Source: Cryomorphaceae bacterium
GTDB lineage: Bacteria > Bacteroidota > Bacteroidia > Flavobacteriales_D > Crocinitomicaceae
Length of the DNA stretch: 13,024 nucleotides
Direction of reading: 5' to 3'
Assembly (NCBI GenBank): GCA_027485365.1
Contig: JAIXRD010000181.1
Span: 1 to 13,024 of the forward strand
In this document: positions 1 to 6,718 of the stretch, in pieces
How positions within the stretch are numbered: the first letter of the stretch is position 1
Layout of the letters: every line of letters starts with the position of its first letter
Made by a program: the position numbers and the translations under genes
Notes under the pieces: generated by a model
The model's database searches: none
What the model saw: the letters and a program-made list of their open reading frames with translations, nothing else
What the model was told of the DNA's origin: nothing

Positions 1-1158
1 AATGCTGAAATTTATTCCACTGAGCACAGGTACATCCAAGCGTTGAGGGTATTGGAAATGAACATCTTCCAGGCGAATATTTCCTAATAACGTAGGTTTT
101 TTAGTCCCGTCAACTAATTCTCTTTCAGTGGCCGTATTCATGATCTCGACAAGGTTTTCAACCGCGCCAAGGGCCTTTTGAATGTTTGCATATAATTCTG
201 GCAGAGAACCGATACTCGCCCCCATTAAGATGGTAAATAGAATAAACTGATAAAAGCCTTCTTTTGGTAGCGTAGGATGAGCTCCTTGTGTCATAATCAT
301 TCCTTGCCAAATAATAAATACAATGGCTCCGAAAAGACAGAAAATGATAAAGGATACAAAAACGCCCCGCCAAATGCCGCTCTTAACATTCAAATCGCGC
401 ATTTTTTGAGTATTTATTCTAAAACGATTTAGGTTGAATATTTCATTCGTAAAGGCTTTAACATTGGCTATTCCACTTAGGGCTTCTTCAATGATTGAAT
501 TAGATTCGGCGGTGAAATCTTGTGCATTCTTGCTTAATTTACGAATATACCGACCAAAAATTACAGCGATAATTGCCATCACAGGAACAGTCCCCAGCAT
601 GATTAAGGAAAGTTTCCATGAGATGAATACTAAAAACGTGATTCCACCAACAACAATAACCAATTGCCGGAAAAATTCTGCGATCGTCGTGCGCATAGTT
701 TCTTGAATTTGTGTGATGTCCGAGGCTATGCGGCTTGTCAATTCACCTACTTTGTGCGTATTGAAAAAATCCATCGGCATGTATATCATGCGCTCAAATG
801 CATCATTACGCAAATCTCGTAACGCGTTTTCAGTAACGTTGTTAAATAAGACTACCCTAAAAAAAGAGAAAAGCGATTGAACGCCGAATAGAATAAACAG
901 CGCAAATGCTATTCCGTTGACTGAGTTTTTAGACAAGACTTGTCCAATCGTATCCACTGAACTTCCTCCAGAATCTGCACCCAACAACCCTCCCATCAAG
1001 TAGGGAAATACAAGTCCCGCTAAGGTGGATAGCACTAAAAATACCCATCCAATACTATATGAAAATAAGTAAGGTTTTAAATAAGAGAGTAAAAAGCGTA
1101 GTTTTTTTGAAGCACTAATCTTCTTGGTATTTGGTTGTTTGGATGACAAGGCGTTCAA
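1..1158 (-). CDS. ABC transporter, fused permease/ATP-binding protein (MsbA-like exporter), 3' part outside window
   Basis: Homodimeric or heterodimeric ABC exporter half-molecule of the inner membrane, which would use ATP to export a lipid or hydrophobic compound; the substrate cannot be told. The visible 386 residues hold a basic N-terminus, then the type-1 exporter transmembrane domain (about residues 25-335). Within it are the usual coupling-helix region (FFNTHKVGELTSRIASDI) and the segment EEALSGIANVKAFTNE, both typical of MsbA/LmrA-type proteins. The nucleotide-binding domain only begins (about residue 357, LEDVHFQYP), so Walker A, the signature motif and Walker B lie beyond base 1. No ATG occurs near the N-terminus. 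An in-frame TAA stands two codons upstream of the TTG at 1158, so TTG at 1158 (or 1149) is the likely start, and this fits a -7 box at 1177-1184. It is transcribed divergently from rpmH. Family assignment is firm; substrate is unknown. Confidence 0.9.
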   Translation of the reverse strand, partial: MNALSSKQPNTKKISASKKLRFLLSYLKPYLFSYSIGWVFLVLSTLAGLVFPYLMGGLLGADSGGSSVDTIGQVLSKNSVNGIAFALFILFGVQSLFSFFRVVLFNNVTENALRDLRNDAFERMIYMPMDFFNTHKVGELTSRIASDITQIQETMRTTIAEFFRQLVIVVGGITFLVFISWKLSLIMLGTVPVMAIIAVIFGRYIRKLSKNAQDFTAESNSIIEEALSGIANVKAFTNEIFNLNRFRINTQKMRDLNVKSGIWRGVFVSFIIFCLFGAIVFIIWQGMIMTQGAHPTLPKEGFYQFILFTILMGASIGSLPELYANIQKALGAVENLVEIMNTATERELVDGTKKPTLLGNIRLEDVHFQYPQRLDVPVLSGINFSI

Positions 1159-1176
1159 CTTTTATGGATTGCTATG

Positions 1177-1184
1177 CAAAAATA
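1177..1184 (-). promoter_or_regulatory. Bacteroidota -7 box (TATTTTTG) for the ABC transporter gene
   Basis: On the minus strand this reads TATTTTTG, an exact TAnnTTTG match, 18 bases before the proposed TTG start. I see no good TTTG-type -33 element at the expected distance, so the call rests on the -7 box and its position alone. Confidence 0.5.
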
Positions 1185-1233
1185 CCTACTTTTAGGGGAG
1201 TGAGGAATAATTTCATTTTTTTTATCAAAACAA

Positions 1234-1263
1234 TTTGAATTACTGAAAAATATCTTATATTTG
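1234..1263 (+). promoter_or_regulatory. Bacteroidota sigma-ABfr-type promoter of rpmH
   Basis: TTTG at 1234-1237 (-33 element) and TATATTTG at 1256-1263 (-7 element, TAnnTTTG) are separated by 18 bases, which is within the usual Bacteroidota spacing. Transcription would begin a few bases after 1263, giving a leader of roughly 30 bases before the rpmH ATG. This is the best promoter in the window, as expected for a ribosomal protein gene. Confidence 0.85.
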
Positions 1264-1299
1264 CACTCCGTTTTTCGGTAGATATTTAAAGACAAGACG

Positions 1300-1458
1300 A
1301 TGAAAAGAACATTTCAACCTTCACAAAGAAAACGAAGAAACAAGCATGGTTTCCGAAGTAGAATGGCTACCAAGAATGGTCGTCGTGTATTAGCTGCACG
1401 TCGCAAAAAAGGAAGAAAGAAACTTACGGTTTCTGATGAACCACTTCACAAAAGATAG
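1300..1458 (+). CDS. rpmH: 50S ribosomal protein L34
   Basis: Small, very basic protein of the large ribosomal subunit. The 52 residues open with MKRTFQPSQRKRRNKHGFR and continue through SRMATKNGRRVLAARRKKGR, the near-invariant L34 signature. The length is that of the family plus a short C-terminal extension (KKLTVSDEPLHKR). It has its own promoter and intrinsic terminator and so appears to be monocistronic. In many bacteria rpmH is followed by rnpA and yidC. Here the next gene is a porin and no rnpA is visible. The ATG is followed directly by the conserved N-terminus, so the start is certain. Confidence 0.98.
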   Translation: MKRTFQPSQRKRRNKHGFRSRMATKNGRRVLAARRKKGRKKLTVSDEPLHKR

Positions 1459-1476
1459 GATTAAACTAATTATATC

Positions 1477-1508
1477 AAACCCTGACCTTTTCGTCAGGGT
1501 TTTTTTTT
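1477..1508 (+). terminator. Intrinsic terminator of rpmH
   Basis: A perfect 10-bp stem AAACCCTGAC (1477-1486) / GTCAGGGTTT (1493-1502) with a 6-base loop, followed by a T run to 1508. It starts 18 bases past the rpmH stop. The same CCCTGAC/GTCAGGG stem recurs in the three minus-strand terminators further on, with a different loop. Confidence 0.92.
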
Positions 1509-1533
1509 ACAATTTTGTTTTAAAGGATTAAAA

Positions 1534-2586
1534 ATGAAAAGATATTTATTGTTTGTATTTCTGTTGAGTGTTGTGTTCGAAGGGTTTTCTCAAGGGATTG
1601 AATTTCAGTCCCCAAGTAAAAAAACGATTTTTAAAATCACAGGGTTTGGAGATTTATATTTCGGTAAACATTGGGATAATTACAATAAAAAGGAGTCCTT
1701 TCTGTATAACCATAAAGTCAATAATAGGCTCAGAACAAATTTACTTCTGGTAAAAGGTGAATTGAATCGTAAAAGATTTCGTGCAACTGTGGGTTTGATG
1801 ACGGGAGATTATAGTCAATACAATTTAGCGGCGGAGCCTTCTTGGGCAAAGCCACTGAATGAAGCCTATGTGGGCTTTAAGCTTTCAAAAACAAAAAATA
1901 TTTGGTGGGACGCTGGAGTTTATAGTTCCTATATTGGAATTGAATCAGCCGTGTCATCGGATTGTCCAACCTTAACTCGGAGTTTGGTTGCAGAAAACTC
2001 ACCTTATTATCTGAGTGGTACTCGTATTGTATATAGTAGTGACAATAAAAAACATGAAGCAGGTGTCCATGTATTGAATGGATGGCAGCGTATTGGATGG
2101 GATCCTGCGATAATTAAACCAAGTGTTGGCGCACACTACAAGTATAATTTTACTGATAATCTATCCTTAATGTATGGAGCCTTTTACGGATCAATATATC
2201 CAGATAGTTTATCCATAAATCGGTTTTATCAACATGTTAATGTCGCATGGAAGAAAGGGAACTGGGAAACATGGGGAACGCTTGACTTGGGTATCGAATC
2301 TGGTAAGATTTGGGGTGCTGCGCAAGTGATGAATCGCTATACCTTCAACGCTCATTGGAGTTTGGCACAACGCTTAGAAGTTTTTTATGACCCGGATAAC
2401 CGTTGCGCAAGAATTGGTGAGGTAGATAAAACAATAATTGGTGGGTATACCCTGTGTCCTACCTATCAATTAATAGAACAGATAGCCCTTCGTTTAGATA
2501 CTAAATTTCTTCAAGCTTCTGAAAATATTTTAAAAGGTAAATCGTGGGATTTACAGTTTAATCTGGGTCTTGGTGTACGGTTTTGA
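1534..2586 (+). CDS. Outer-membrane beta-barrel porin, OmpL-like (BBP2 family)
   Basis: Predicted outer-membrane porin, probably forming a diffusion channel for small solutes. The 350 residues begin with a signal peptide (hydrophobic residues 4-15, likely cleaved after FS at 18-19). The mature part alternates polar and hydrophobic residues with many aromatic girdle residues, and it ends in a barrel-type C-terminal strand (LGLGVRF, terminal Phe). Stretches such as MTGDYSQYNLAAEPSW (89-104) and LTRSLVAENSPYYLSG (147-162) followed by LNGWQRI (181-187) match what I recall of the Bacteroidota 'putative beta-barrel porin-2, OmpL-like' family. The start is supported by AAAGGA about 7 bases upstream. 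No TAnnTTTG box lies between the rpmH terminator and this ATG, so its promoter is unclear. Its stop is only 13 bases from the stop of the convergent next gene. Confidence 0.82.
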   Translation: MKRYLLFVFLLSVVFEGFSQGIEFQSPSKKTIFKITGFGDLYFGKHWDNYNKKESFLYNHKVNNRLRTNLLLVKGELNRKRFRATVGLMTGDYSQYNLAAEPSWAKPLNEAYVGFKLSKTKNIWWDAGVYSSYIGIESAVSSDCPTLTRSLVAENSPYYLSGTRIVYSSDNKKHEAGVHVLNGWQRIGWDPAIIKPSVGAHYKYNFTDNLSLMYGAFYGSIYPDSLSINRFYQHVNVAWKKGNWETWGTLDLGIESGKIWGAAQVMNRYTFNAHWSLAQRLEVFYDPDNRCARIGEVDKTIIGGYTLCPTYQLIEQIALRLDTKFLQASENILKGKSWDLQFNLGLGVRF

Positions 2587-2599
2587 TATGGCTTTCATA

Positions 2600-3532
2600 T
2601 TACTTCAAAAAATCAGCCTCAATGATCTGAAAGCGATTGGATTGAAGGATAGGGAGTAAGGTGTTGTATATTTCACTGTGTTTTGAGGTAGACCATCCAC
2701 TTTTGTTGGTTTTAACTAATTCGTCATATTTCTTTTCATACTGAGAAATCATGTTACCGAAATTTCTTCGAATGGTTTGATAAATTAGCTTGAACATATA
2801 ATCGTTTTTTAGCTCATTATAAAGCTCTGGGTGGTGAGATTTGGCATAGAGTAAGTATTCTTTTATAAAGAAATCAAATTCATAGAAGGCATCTGCATTG
2901 GAAATGAATGTGCTTGGCCATTCACACGCAACTCTGGTAGGGTATTTTTCTTTAAATAAATGGAAAATATCGAAAACAACTTTTGATCCATGATAGTAGG
3001 CATTGAATTCTTCCATTAGGCCAATGATGCCGCTACTTTGGGTTGATTGAATGGGTTTGGCTATCATGTACGTATCGAATCTGAATGTTCTTAAATTGGT
3101 TGGAATTTCATTTACCACGTCAATGCTCGGGAAAAGGGGATTTTTGGGGTAAACTAGGTAATATTGGATGTTTTCATCAATGTAAAACCCCTCTGTTAGG
3201 TTTAGTTTATCAATTTTTTCTCCACGTTTGGCAAACATGTATGGAATTTGGCTATCCAACCCATGTGTGGTTTCATGAACGGTGGTTGATATGGAAGATA
3301 GAAAGCTGGCGGTGTCTTTTAGTTCGCAAAATTCCAGGTGATGCATACCAAACGAGGTTGAGTTGCCTCCAAACGAAATAGAGGAACCGTTTTTGTGAAA
3401 TGTATTCACAATATTATATCCGGTATTGGAATACGAAAGCAATTGATTCATTGCCCATTCTTGGGTTAGTTGACTAAAAGAAAGGCTTATTCCACCGACC
3501 AAACTGAATGCAGTTGAAAGAAAACGAAGCAT
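2600..3532 (-). CDS. Exported protein with HExxH zinc-metallopeptidase motif, family not recognised
   Basis: 310 residues with an N-terminal signal peptide (hydrophobic 4-18, probable cleavage near S20/Q21), so it acts in the periplasm or outside. Residues 86-90 are HETTH followed by GLD, the zincin pattern in which two His bind zinc and Glu activates water. About 85 residues later, EEFNAYYHG (174-182) is a good candidate for the third ligand (Glu174 or Glu175), which would make it a gluzincin-like peptidase. The long gap between motif and third ligand is unlike thermolysin and resembles no family I can name. There is no lipobox and no T9SS tail. It converges on the porin gene with 13 bases between stops. 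Catalytic activity is an inference from the motif. A 7-of-8 match to the -7 box (TAACTTTT, 3545-3552) lies upstream. Confidence 0.72.
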   Translation of the reverse strand: MLRFLSTAFSLVGGISLSFSQLTQEWAMNQLLSYSNTGYNIVNTFHKNGSSISFGGNSTSFGMHHLEFCELKDTASFLSSISTTVHETTHGLDSQIPYMFAKRGEKIDKLNLTEGFYIDENIQYYLVYPKNPLFPSIDVVNEIPTNLRTFRFDTYMIAKPIQSTQSSGIIGLMEEFNAYYHGSKVVFDIFHLFKEKYPTRVACEWPSTFISNADAFYEFDFFIKEYLLYAKSHHPELYNELKNDYMFKLIYQTIRRNFGNMISQYEKKYDELVKTNKSGWSTSKHSEIYNTLLPILQSNRFQIIEADFLK

Positions 3533-3687
3533 AGCGCAGCATTAAAAAGTTAGGTAGGGGTATTGTCATGTTTTCTATAAACATTAATTTTTCATTTAGT
3601 TACATCAGTCTCAATCAAACCTTAAATCTCGGGTTAACCTCCATGATAGTTGGAATAAGGGTCGAATCTACCGATATTAAAACATGA

Positions 3688-3924
3688 ATGATCCAGCATA
3701 TCGATATGGTTTTTTTTATCATGATGATGACGGATTCACCTGAAAATAAATCTGTACCTGGTTTAATTTTGGAAACAAAAGGGGACATACGCCGTTTTGT
3801 TGAGGGCCTGTGTCTTCGCGACCTTGGTCAGGAGAAACGCAAGACCCTTCGGGGAGATATGTCTGATAAGACATCGAATCAACTCATTGATTTGCTACAA
3901 GATCAGTGCTTCAAAGTTTCTTAA
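3688..3924 (+). CDS. Small hypothetical ORF, doubtful
   Basis: An open frame of up to 78 codons with no family I recognise. The residues after about position 15 read like a charged soluble protein, with a helical-looking end (SNQLIDLLQDQCFKV) and reasonable codon use. The first residues are odd (MVFFIMMMT). Better starts may be one of the three consecutive ATGs at 3721, 3724 or 3727, giving about 65-67 residues. No convincing ribosome site or -7 box was seen. A second ATG frame at 3684 is open for only 19 codons. It sits alone between two minus-strand genes and is followed by a hairpin. It could be a real small gene, a remnant, or chance. Confidence 0.35.
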   Translation: MIQHIDMVFFIMMMTDSPENKSVPGLILETKGDIRRFVEGLCLRDLGQEKRKTLRGDMSDKTSNQLIDLLQDQCFKVS

Positions 3925-3984
3925 GGTCCTTTACGAGTGAGTTTTATCGTTTTTAATACGTCATTAATTATGATGGTGCATTCG

Positions 3985-4014
3985 AATTATATTCTTGAAT
4001 TTTCAAGTATAATT
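3985..4014. terminator. AT-rich hairpin between convergent genes, possible bidirectional terminator
   Basis: AATTATA (3985-3991) plus CTTGAA (3994-3999) pair with TTCAAG (4002-4007) plus TATAATT (4008-4014), giving 13 base pairs with a 2-base bulge and a 2-base loop. It lies between the small plus-strand ORF and the minus-strand gene ending at 4017, where a bidirectional terminator would be expected. The T tracts on both sides are short, so strength is uncertain. Confidence 0.5.
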
Positions 4015-4016
4015 TA

Positions 4017-4400
4017 TTAAAGGGCAATTTGATAAATGTCTGATGTATTACGTTGAATTCCATGTTTTACAAATCCATGGTCTTTAGGAATATCTTCAAT
4101 CAGTGAAAAGACCTTGCAATCGGAAGGGAGTCCTGTGAAAATTAAGGTGAATCGGGTGTATTCATCACTTGAAGGCATCCATTGGGGAGCGAGCGTGATT
4201 CCTTTCCAAGATACTAAGGGACAGTGTTGACCACTTTCTGTTTTCAAATAGGTGCTTTTCCAAATTCGAACATAGGTGCCGTTTGGGCTATGCAAGGAAC
4301 AATGAACAATTACCTGTTTTTCGGTGACCTCAAAGGTTTTTATTTGTTCATCAACGGCAACTTTTTCCTTGATTTTAGTACATTCTAACGGATCGCTCAT
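4017..4400 (-). CDS. Small cytoplasmic protein of unknown function
   Basis: 127 residues if it starts at the ATG at 4400 (MSDPLECTK). A longer frame to 4436 exists, but a -7 box at 4414-4421 would lie inside it, so I prefer the shorter one. There is no signal peptide, lipobox or membrane segment. The middle and C-terminal parts (WKGITLAPQWMP at about 69-80, then FTLIFTGLPSDCKVFSLIED) look like an all-beta domain in which a short strand pair is followed by an LPxDCK turn. I have the impression of similar stand-alone proteins in other Bacteroidota but cannot name a family. Six Cys are scattered without a metal-binding pattern. It is divergent from the YdjM-like gene and probably shares a 70-base control region with it. 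Confidence 0.65.
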   Translation of the reverse strand: MSDPLECTKIKEKVAVDEQIKTFEVTEKQVIVHCSLHSPNGTYVRIWKSTYLKTESGQHCPLVSWKGITLAPQWMPSSDEYTRFTLIFTGLPSDCKVFSLIEDIPKDHGFVKHGIQRNTSDIYQIAL

Positions 4401-4413
4401 CTTGGGATTTCTA

Positions 4414-4421
4414 CAAAAATA
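4414..4421 (-). promoter_or_regulatory. -7 box (TATTTTTG) for the 4017-4400 gene
   Basis: Exact TAnnTTTG on the minus strand, 13 bases before the ATG at 4400. No clear -33 element was found. It is one half of a divergent promoter pair with the box at 4458-4465. Confidence 0.4.
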
Positions 4422-4457
4422 AAGGTAATGTTGCAATGTGACGTGGATTACAAATTG

Positions 4458-4465
4458 TATTTTTG
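4458..4465 (+). promoter_or_regulatory. -7 box (TATTTTTG) directly before the YdjM-like gene
   Basis: Exact TAnnTTTG on the plus strand, ending only 6 bases before the ATG at 4472. If it is used, transcription would begin at or next to the start codon, giving a leaderless or nearly leaderless message. The -33 region is weak. Confidence 0.4.
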
Positions 4466-4471
4466 AACATC

Positions 4472-5518
4472 ATGGATTCACTAACACAAATTGTACTGGG
4501 AGGTGCTGTCGGAGAGCTTATTGCAGGCAGGCGAATGGGCAATAAAGCCGTGCTTTGGGGAGCGATAGCTGGAACCATTCCAGACCTTGATGTGTTCTTT
4601 CGTGTGTTTTTTCATCCGATTGAGGCGGCATTGGTTCACCGTGGCTTTTCACATTCCCTGCTTTTTTCCATCTTAGCATCCCCCGCGCTTGGTTTGATAA
4701 TTAATAAAGCTACTAAAGGAAATCACGGATTTTGGTTGTGGACCAAGCTGTTTTTCTGGGGAATAGTTACTCACCCGATACTCGACATGTTTACCAATTA
4801 CGGAACCCAATTCCTATGGCCATTTGAGGCTAGAATAACCTTCAATTCGGTATTTGTGATTGACCCCTTGTATACGGTTCCCTTTATGGTACTGCTCATT
4901 TGGGCAATGCGCTTGGATAGAAATAGCGCAAAACGAAGAAGACTCAATCGAATCGGATTGATTTATTCTACATCCTATTTGGTCATTGGGGTACTTGTTA
5001 AGTGTTATGTTTGGTATGATGCAACTCAATATATGAGCGAGAAACATTTTAAGGTCAATCGAATGATGGTTACGCCAATGCCTTTTACCAGTTTTTATTG
5101 GTATGTGCTAGGGGAGAATGAATCCGAATATATAGTTGCTTACCGCTCATTGTTCAATGCTACCATAGATGAGAAACCAATGGTTTTAAGGCGAGGACCA
5201 CATCGAATTAATGAACTGAAATGGATAGGAATAAATCAAACTAAAAACTTACACCGAGTAACAAATGACTTTTATTTAATCGAAAGCAAAAAAAACAAAC
5301 TGATTGTCTACGATTTGCGTTTCGGTTTATTAAGCAAGTTTACCAGAGAAAAAATAAATGCACCATTAATGGGATTTGAATGTTCGATGTTACAGCATCG
5401 CATTATTCGCACCACGATGCATCGTCAAGCGCAATGGGATAAGGTAGATTTTGGATATTACACCCAATGTGTTTTCGGAAAATCAGCTCAATCCAATGAG
5501 CCTGTTTTAAATAAATAA
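4472..5518 (+). CDS. YdjM/DUF457-family membrane protein (predicted metal-dependent hydrolase)
   Basis: Inner-membrane protein of the YdjM family (often annotated 'metal-dependent hydrolase'); the substrate is not known. The N-terminus MDSLTQIVLGGAVGEL is the family signature. Conserved polar residues that could bind metal follow in order: IPDLD (36-40), HRGFSHS (56-62) and HPILDMFTNYGTQFLWP (101-117). About four or five membrane segments occupy the first ~185 residues. The last ~165 residues, starting near VNRMMVTPMPFTS, form a soluble tail and make the protein about twice the length of E. coli YdjM, as in many Bacteroidota members. The start is the ATG at 4472; the in-frame TTG nine bases upstream lies inside the -7 box and would add nothing conserved. 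It is transcribed divergently from the preceding small gene. Confidence 0.87.
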   Translation: MDSLTQIVLGGAVGELIAGRRMGNKAVLWGAIAGTIPDLDVFFRVFFHPIEAALVHRGFSHSLLFSILASPALGLIINKATKGNHGFWLWTKLFFWGIVTHPILDMFTNYGTQFLWPFEARITFNSVFVIDPLYTVPFMVLLIWAMRLDRNSAKRRRLNRIGLIYSTSYLVIGVLVKCYVWYDATQYMSEKHFKVNRMMVTPMPFTSFYWYVLGENESEYIVAYRSLFNATIDEKPMVLRRGPHRINELKWIGINQTKNLHRVTNDFYLIESKKNKLIVYDLRFGLLSKFTREKINAPLMGFECSMLQHRIIRTTMHRQAQWDKVDFGYYTQCVFGKSAQSNEPVLNK

Positions 5519-5580
5519 CCTGACGATCAACATAAGGTTTGTGGGCTTGACGGAATGGATCTCGAATGAAAATATTCGGC

Positions 5581-5613
5581 AAAAAAAAAACCCTGACATT
5601 TATCGTCAGGGTT
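5581..5613 (-). terminator. Minus-strand intrinsic terminator, third copy of the CCCTGAC hairpin
   Basis: On the minus strand AACCCTGAC (5613-5605), a 7-base loop GATAAAT and GTCAGGGTT (5597-5589) form a perfect 9-bp stem, followed by a T run (A run 5581-5588 on the plus strand). Loop and stem are identical to the terminator behind the tRNA at 6835-6864. It lies 142 bases downstream of the lipoprotein gene and would end its transcript. Confidence 0.85.
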
Positions 5614-5754
5614 GTGGGCGAAAGGTCTGAAATATCGAACCAACTTAGGCACGATATTGAGCGAATCGCCAATTCAACTTTGAAGATTTAATATCGGTTC
5701 AATTTATTCGGATGACTTCATTTCTGAATTAAACTTGAATATTAATTCGGACCA

Positions 5755-6555
5755 TTATAAAATATAAAAGCCATGCTTATAATATTCTGAATTCGTCAAT
5801 GAATTGGTGCATGACATTGTAATCACTTCTATTAAGTTGCAAGAGTTAAGGGCTATACACCAATTATAGCCAGGATTCCAACCATCATCAATTATATCAT
5901 TTAAAATACCTCCATACCAAAAGGGATTGCATGAAAATGGTGTCAATTCTAATAATTTGATATGACTAGCATCCTCCGGTTTGAATTCAGGATTTGGAAG
6001 ACCAGTTTTACTAAACGAAACAACACGGCCAATGATTTTTGGAAAATCTATGTTTTGTATAGTTACACTTGAAATAGATGTAACAATTATGGACGTGAAA
6101 CTTGACTGATCCATTATAATTGTATCTCCAACCTGACAGTTAAAATCCATCAATACTTTTGGATTCAGATCATTTATATTTTGATAATACAATCCTCTTT
6201 TCTCTTCAAATGAATATCTATAATAACCTTGAATTTGTTGCCATGGAGTATAAAGGAGGGTGTCATAACAAGGAATTTGGCCCAGAAATAAGGTGCTTTT
6301 TAAAAAAAAAAAAAAATACTTATCGCCACTTTCAATACCTGGAATCAATCTTAATCTGTGTTTTTGACAGCTATGATAAGAACCACAAACTCCATTCCAT
6401 GTAGCGAAGTTAAACTCAATTTCTGTTTGATAATTAGTAAATTCAGTAATAAACTTTTCCTTTAGTTTTGAATCCTCCTCAATTTTGCTAATATTCTCTT
6501 TTTTACAAGAAAATATTATGAGGATGAGAATAAACATAAAATTCTGCTTTTTCAT
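5755..6555 (-). CDS. Cysteine-rich lipoprotein of unknown function
   Basis: 266 residues. Lys-containing N-terminus, hydrophobic segment 6-16 and a lipobox ending in Cys17 (IIFSC), so it is processed by signal peptidase II and anchored to a membrane. Residues KKEN after the Cys resemble the Bacteroidota surface-export signal, so it may face outward. Eight further Cys (57, 63, 96, 140, 209, 233, 239, 249) suggest disulfides. The segment MDFNCQVGDTI (136-146) is like one often seen in secreted Bacteroidota proteins, but I know no function. The gene is more AT-rich than its neighbours. A T15 tract encodes residues 80-85 (Tyr, four Phe, Leu) and could switch the frame by slippage. It lies alone between two copies of a repeated terminator, next to a rearranged tRNA flank, so it may be a recent arrival. 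Confidence 0.75.
   Translation of the reverse strand: MKKQNFMFILILIIFSCKKENISKIEEDSKLKEKFITEFTNYQTEIEFNFATWNGVCGSYHSCQKHRLRLIPGIESGDKYFFFFLKSTLFLGQIPCYDTLLYTPWQQIQGYYRYSFEEKRGLYYQNINDLNPKVLMDFNCQVGDTIIMDQSSFTSIIVTSISSVTIQNIDFPKIIGRVVSFSKTGLPNPEFKPEDASHIKLLELTPFSCNPFWYGGILNDIIDDGWNPGYNWCIALNSCNLIEVITMSCTNSLTNSEYYKHGFYIL
6302..6316. repeat. Homopolymer A15 (T15 on the coding strand) inside a lipoprotein gene
   Basis: Fifteen A in a row on the plus strand, preceded by TTTTT. On the minus strand it is a T15 within the coding frame of the 5755-6555 lipoprotein. Loss or gain of one base would end the protein soon after about residue 85. Runs this long inside genes are typical of slipped-strand variation, but they are also a common place for sequencing length errors. 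Confidence 0.9.
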
Positions 6556-6656
6556 CTTTTTTTCATAGAACGAATCATTTATTCTTTTATTTTATTGCAC
6601 AACAATTGAATTGGCTTTTTATTAATCACCACAAAATCCATTTGGCGGATAGACTC

Positions 6657-6718
6657 CTCGCCCATTAAAAATTGAACAAAAAAAACCTGACATTTATCGT
6701 CAGGGTTGTGGTCCCACC
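6657..6718 (-). repeat. Direct repeat copy 1: tRNA 3' tip plus terminator plus downstream flank
   Basis: 62 bases nearly identical to 6812-6875, with the same orientation. Read on the minus strand it carries the last ten bases of the tRNA (GGTGGGACCA), the spacer base C, the CCCTGAC hairpin and the flank GTTCAATTTTTAATGGGCGAG. Differences from copy 2 are one missing C in the hairpin stem and a changed A/T run. The rest of the tRNA is absent, so this is a partial duplication and not a second tRNA gene. Confidence 0.88.
6678..6707 (-). terminator. Slightly decayed copy of the tRNA terminator
   Basis: Same hairpin as at 6835-6864 but with one C lost from the distal arm (AACCTGAC against GTCAGGGTT), which leaves a one-base bulge. 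The T run (8) is intact on the minus strand. It may still terminate, and may insulate the lipoprotein gene from transcription coming from the tRNA. Confidence 0.65.

Noticed and set aside
434..706. Plus-strand frame of 90 codons
   Set aside because: It is antisense to the ABC transporter membrane domain, whose family motifs are on the minus strand.
2586..2600. Hairpin ATATG/CATAT between the convergent porin and HExxH genes as a terminator
   Set aside because: It has only five weak base pairs and no T run.
3085..3381. Plus-strand frame of 98 codons
   Set aside because: It is antisense to the HExxH protein. Its composition (many Trp, Cys and Phe) is typical of a shadow frame.
5403..5672. Open frame of 89 codons on the minus strand over the end of the YdjM-like gene
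   Set aside because: It runs through the third hairpin copy and antisense to a well supported gene, with no family likeness.
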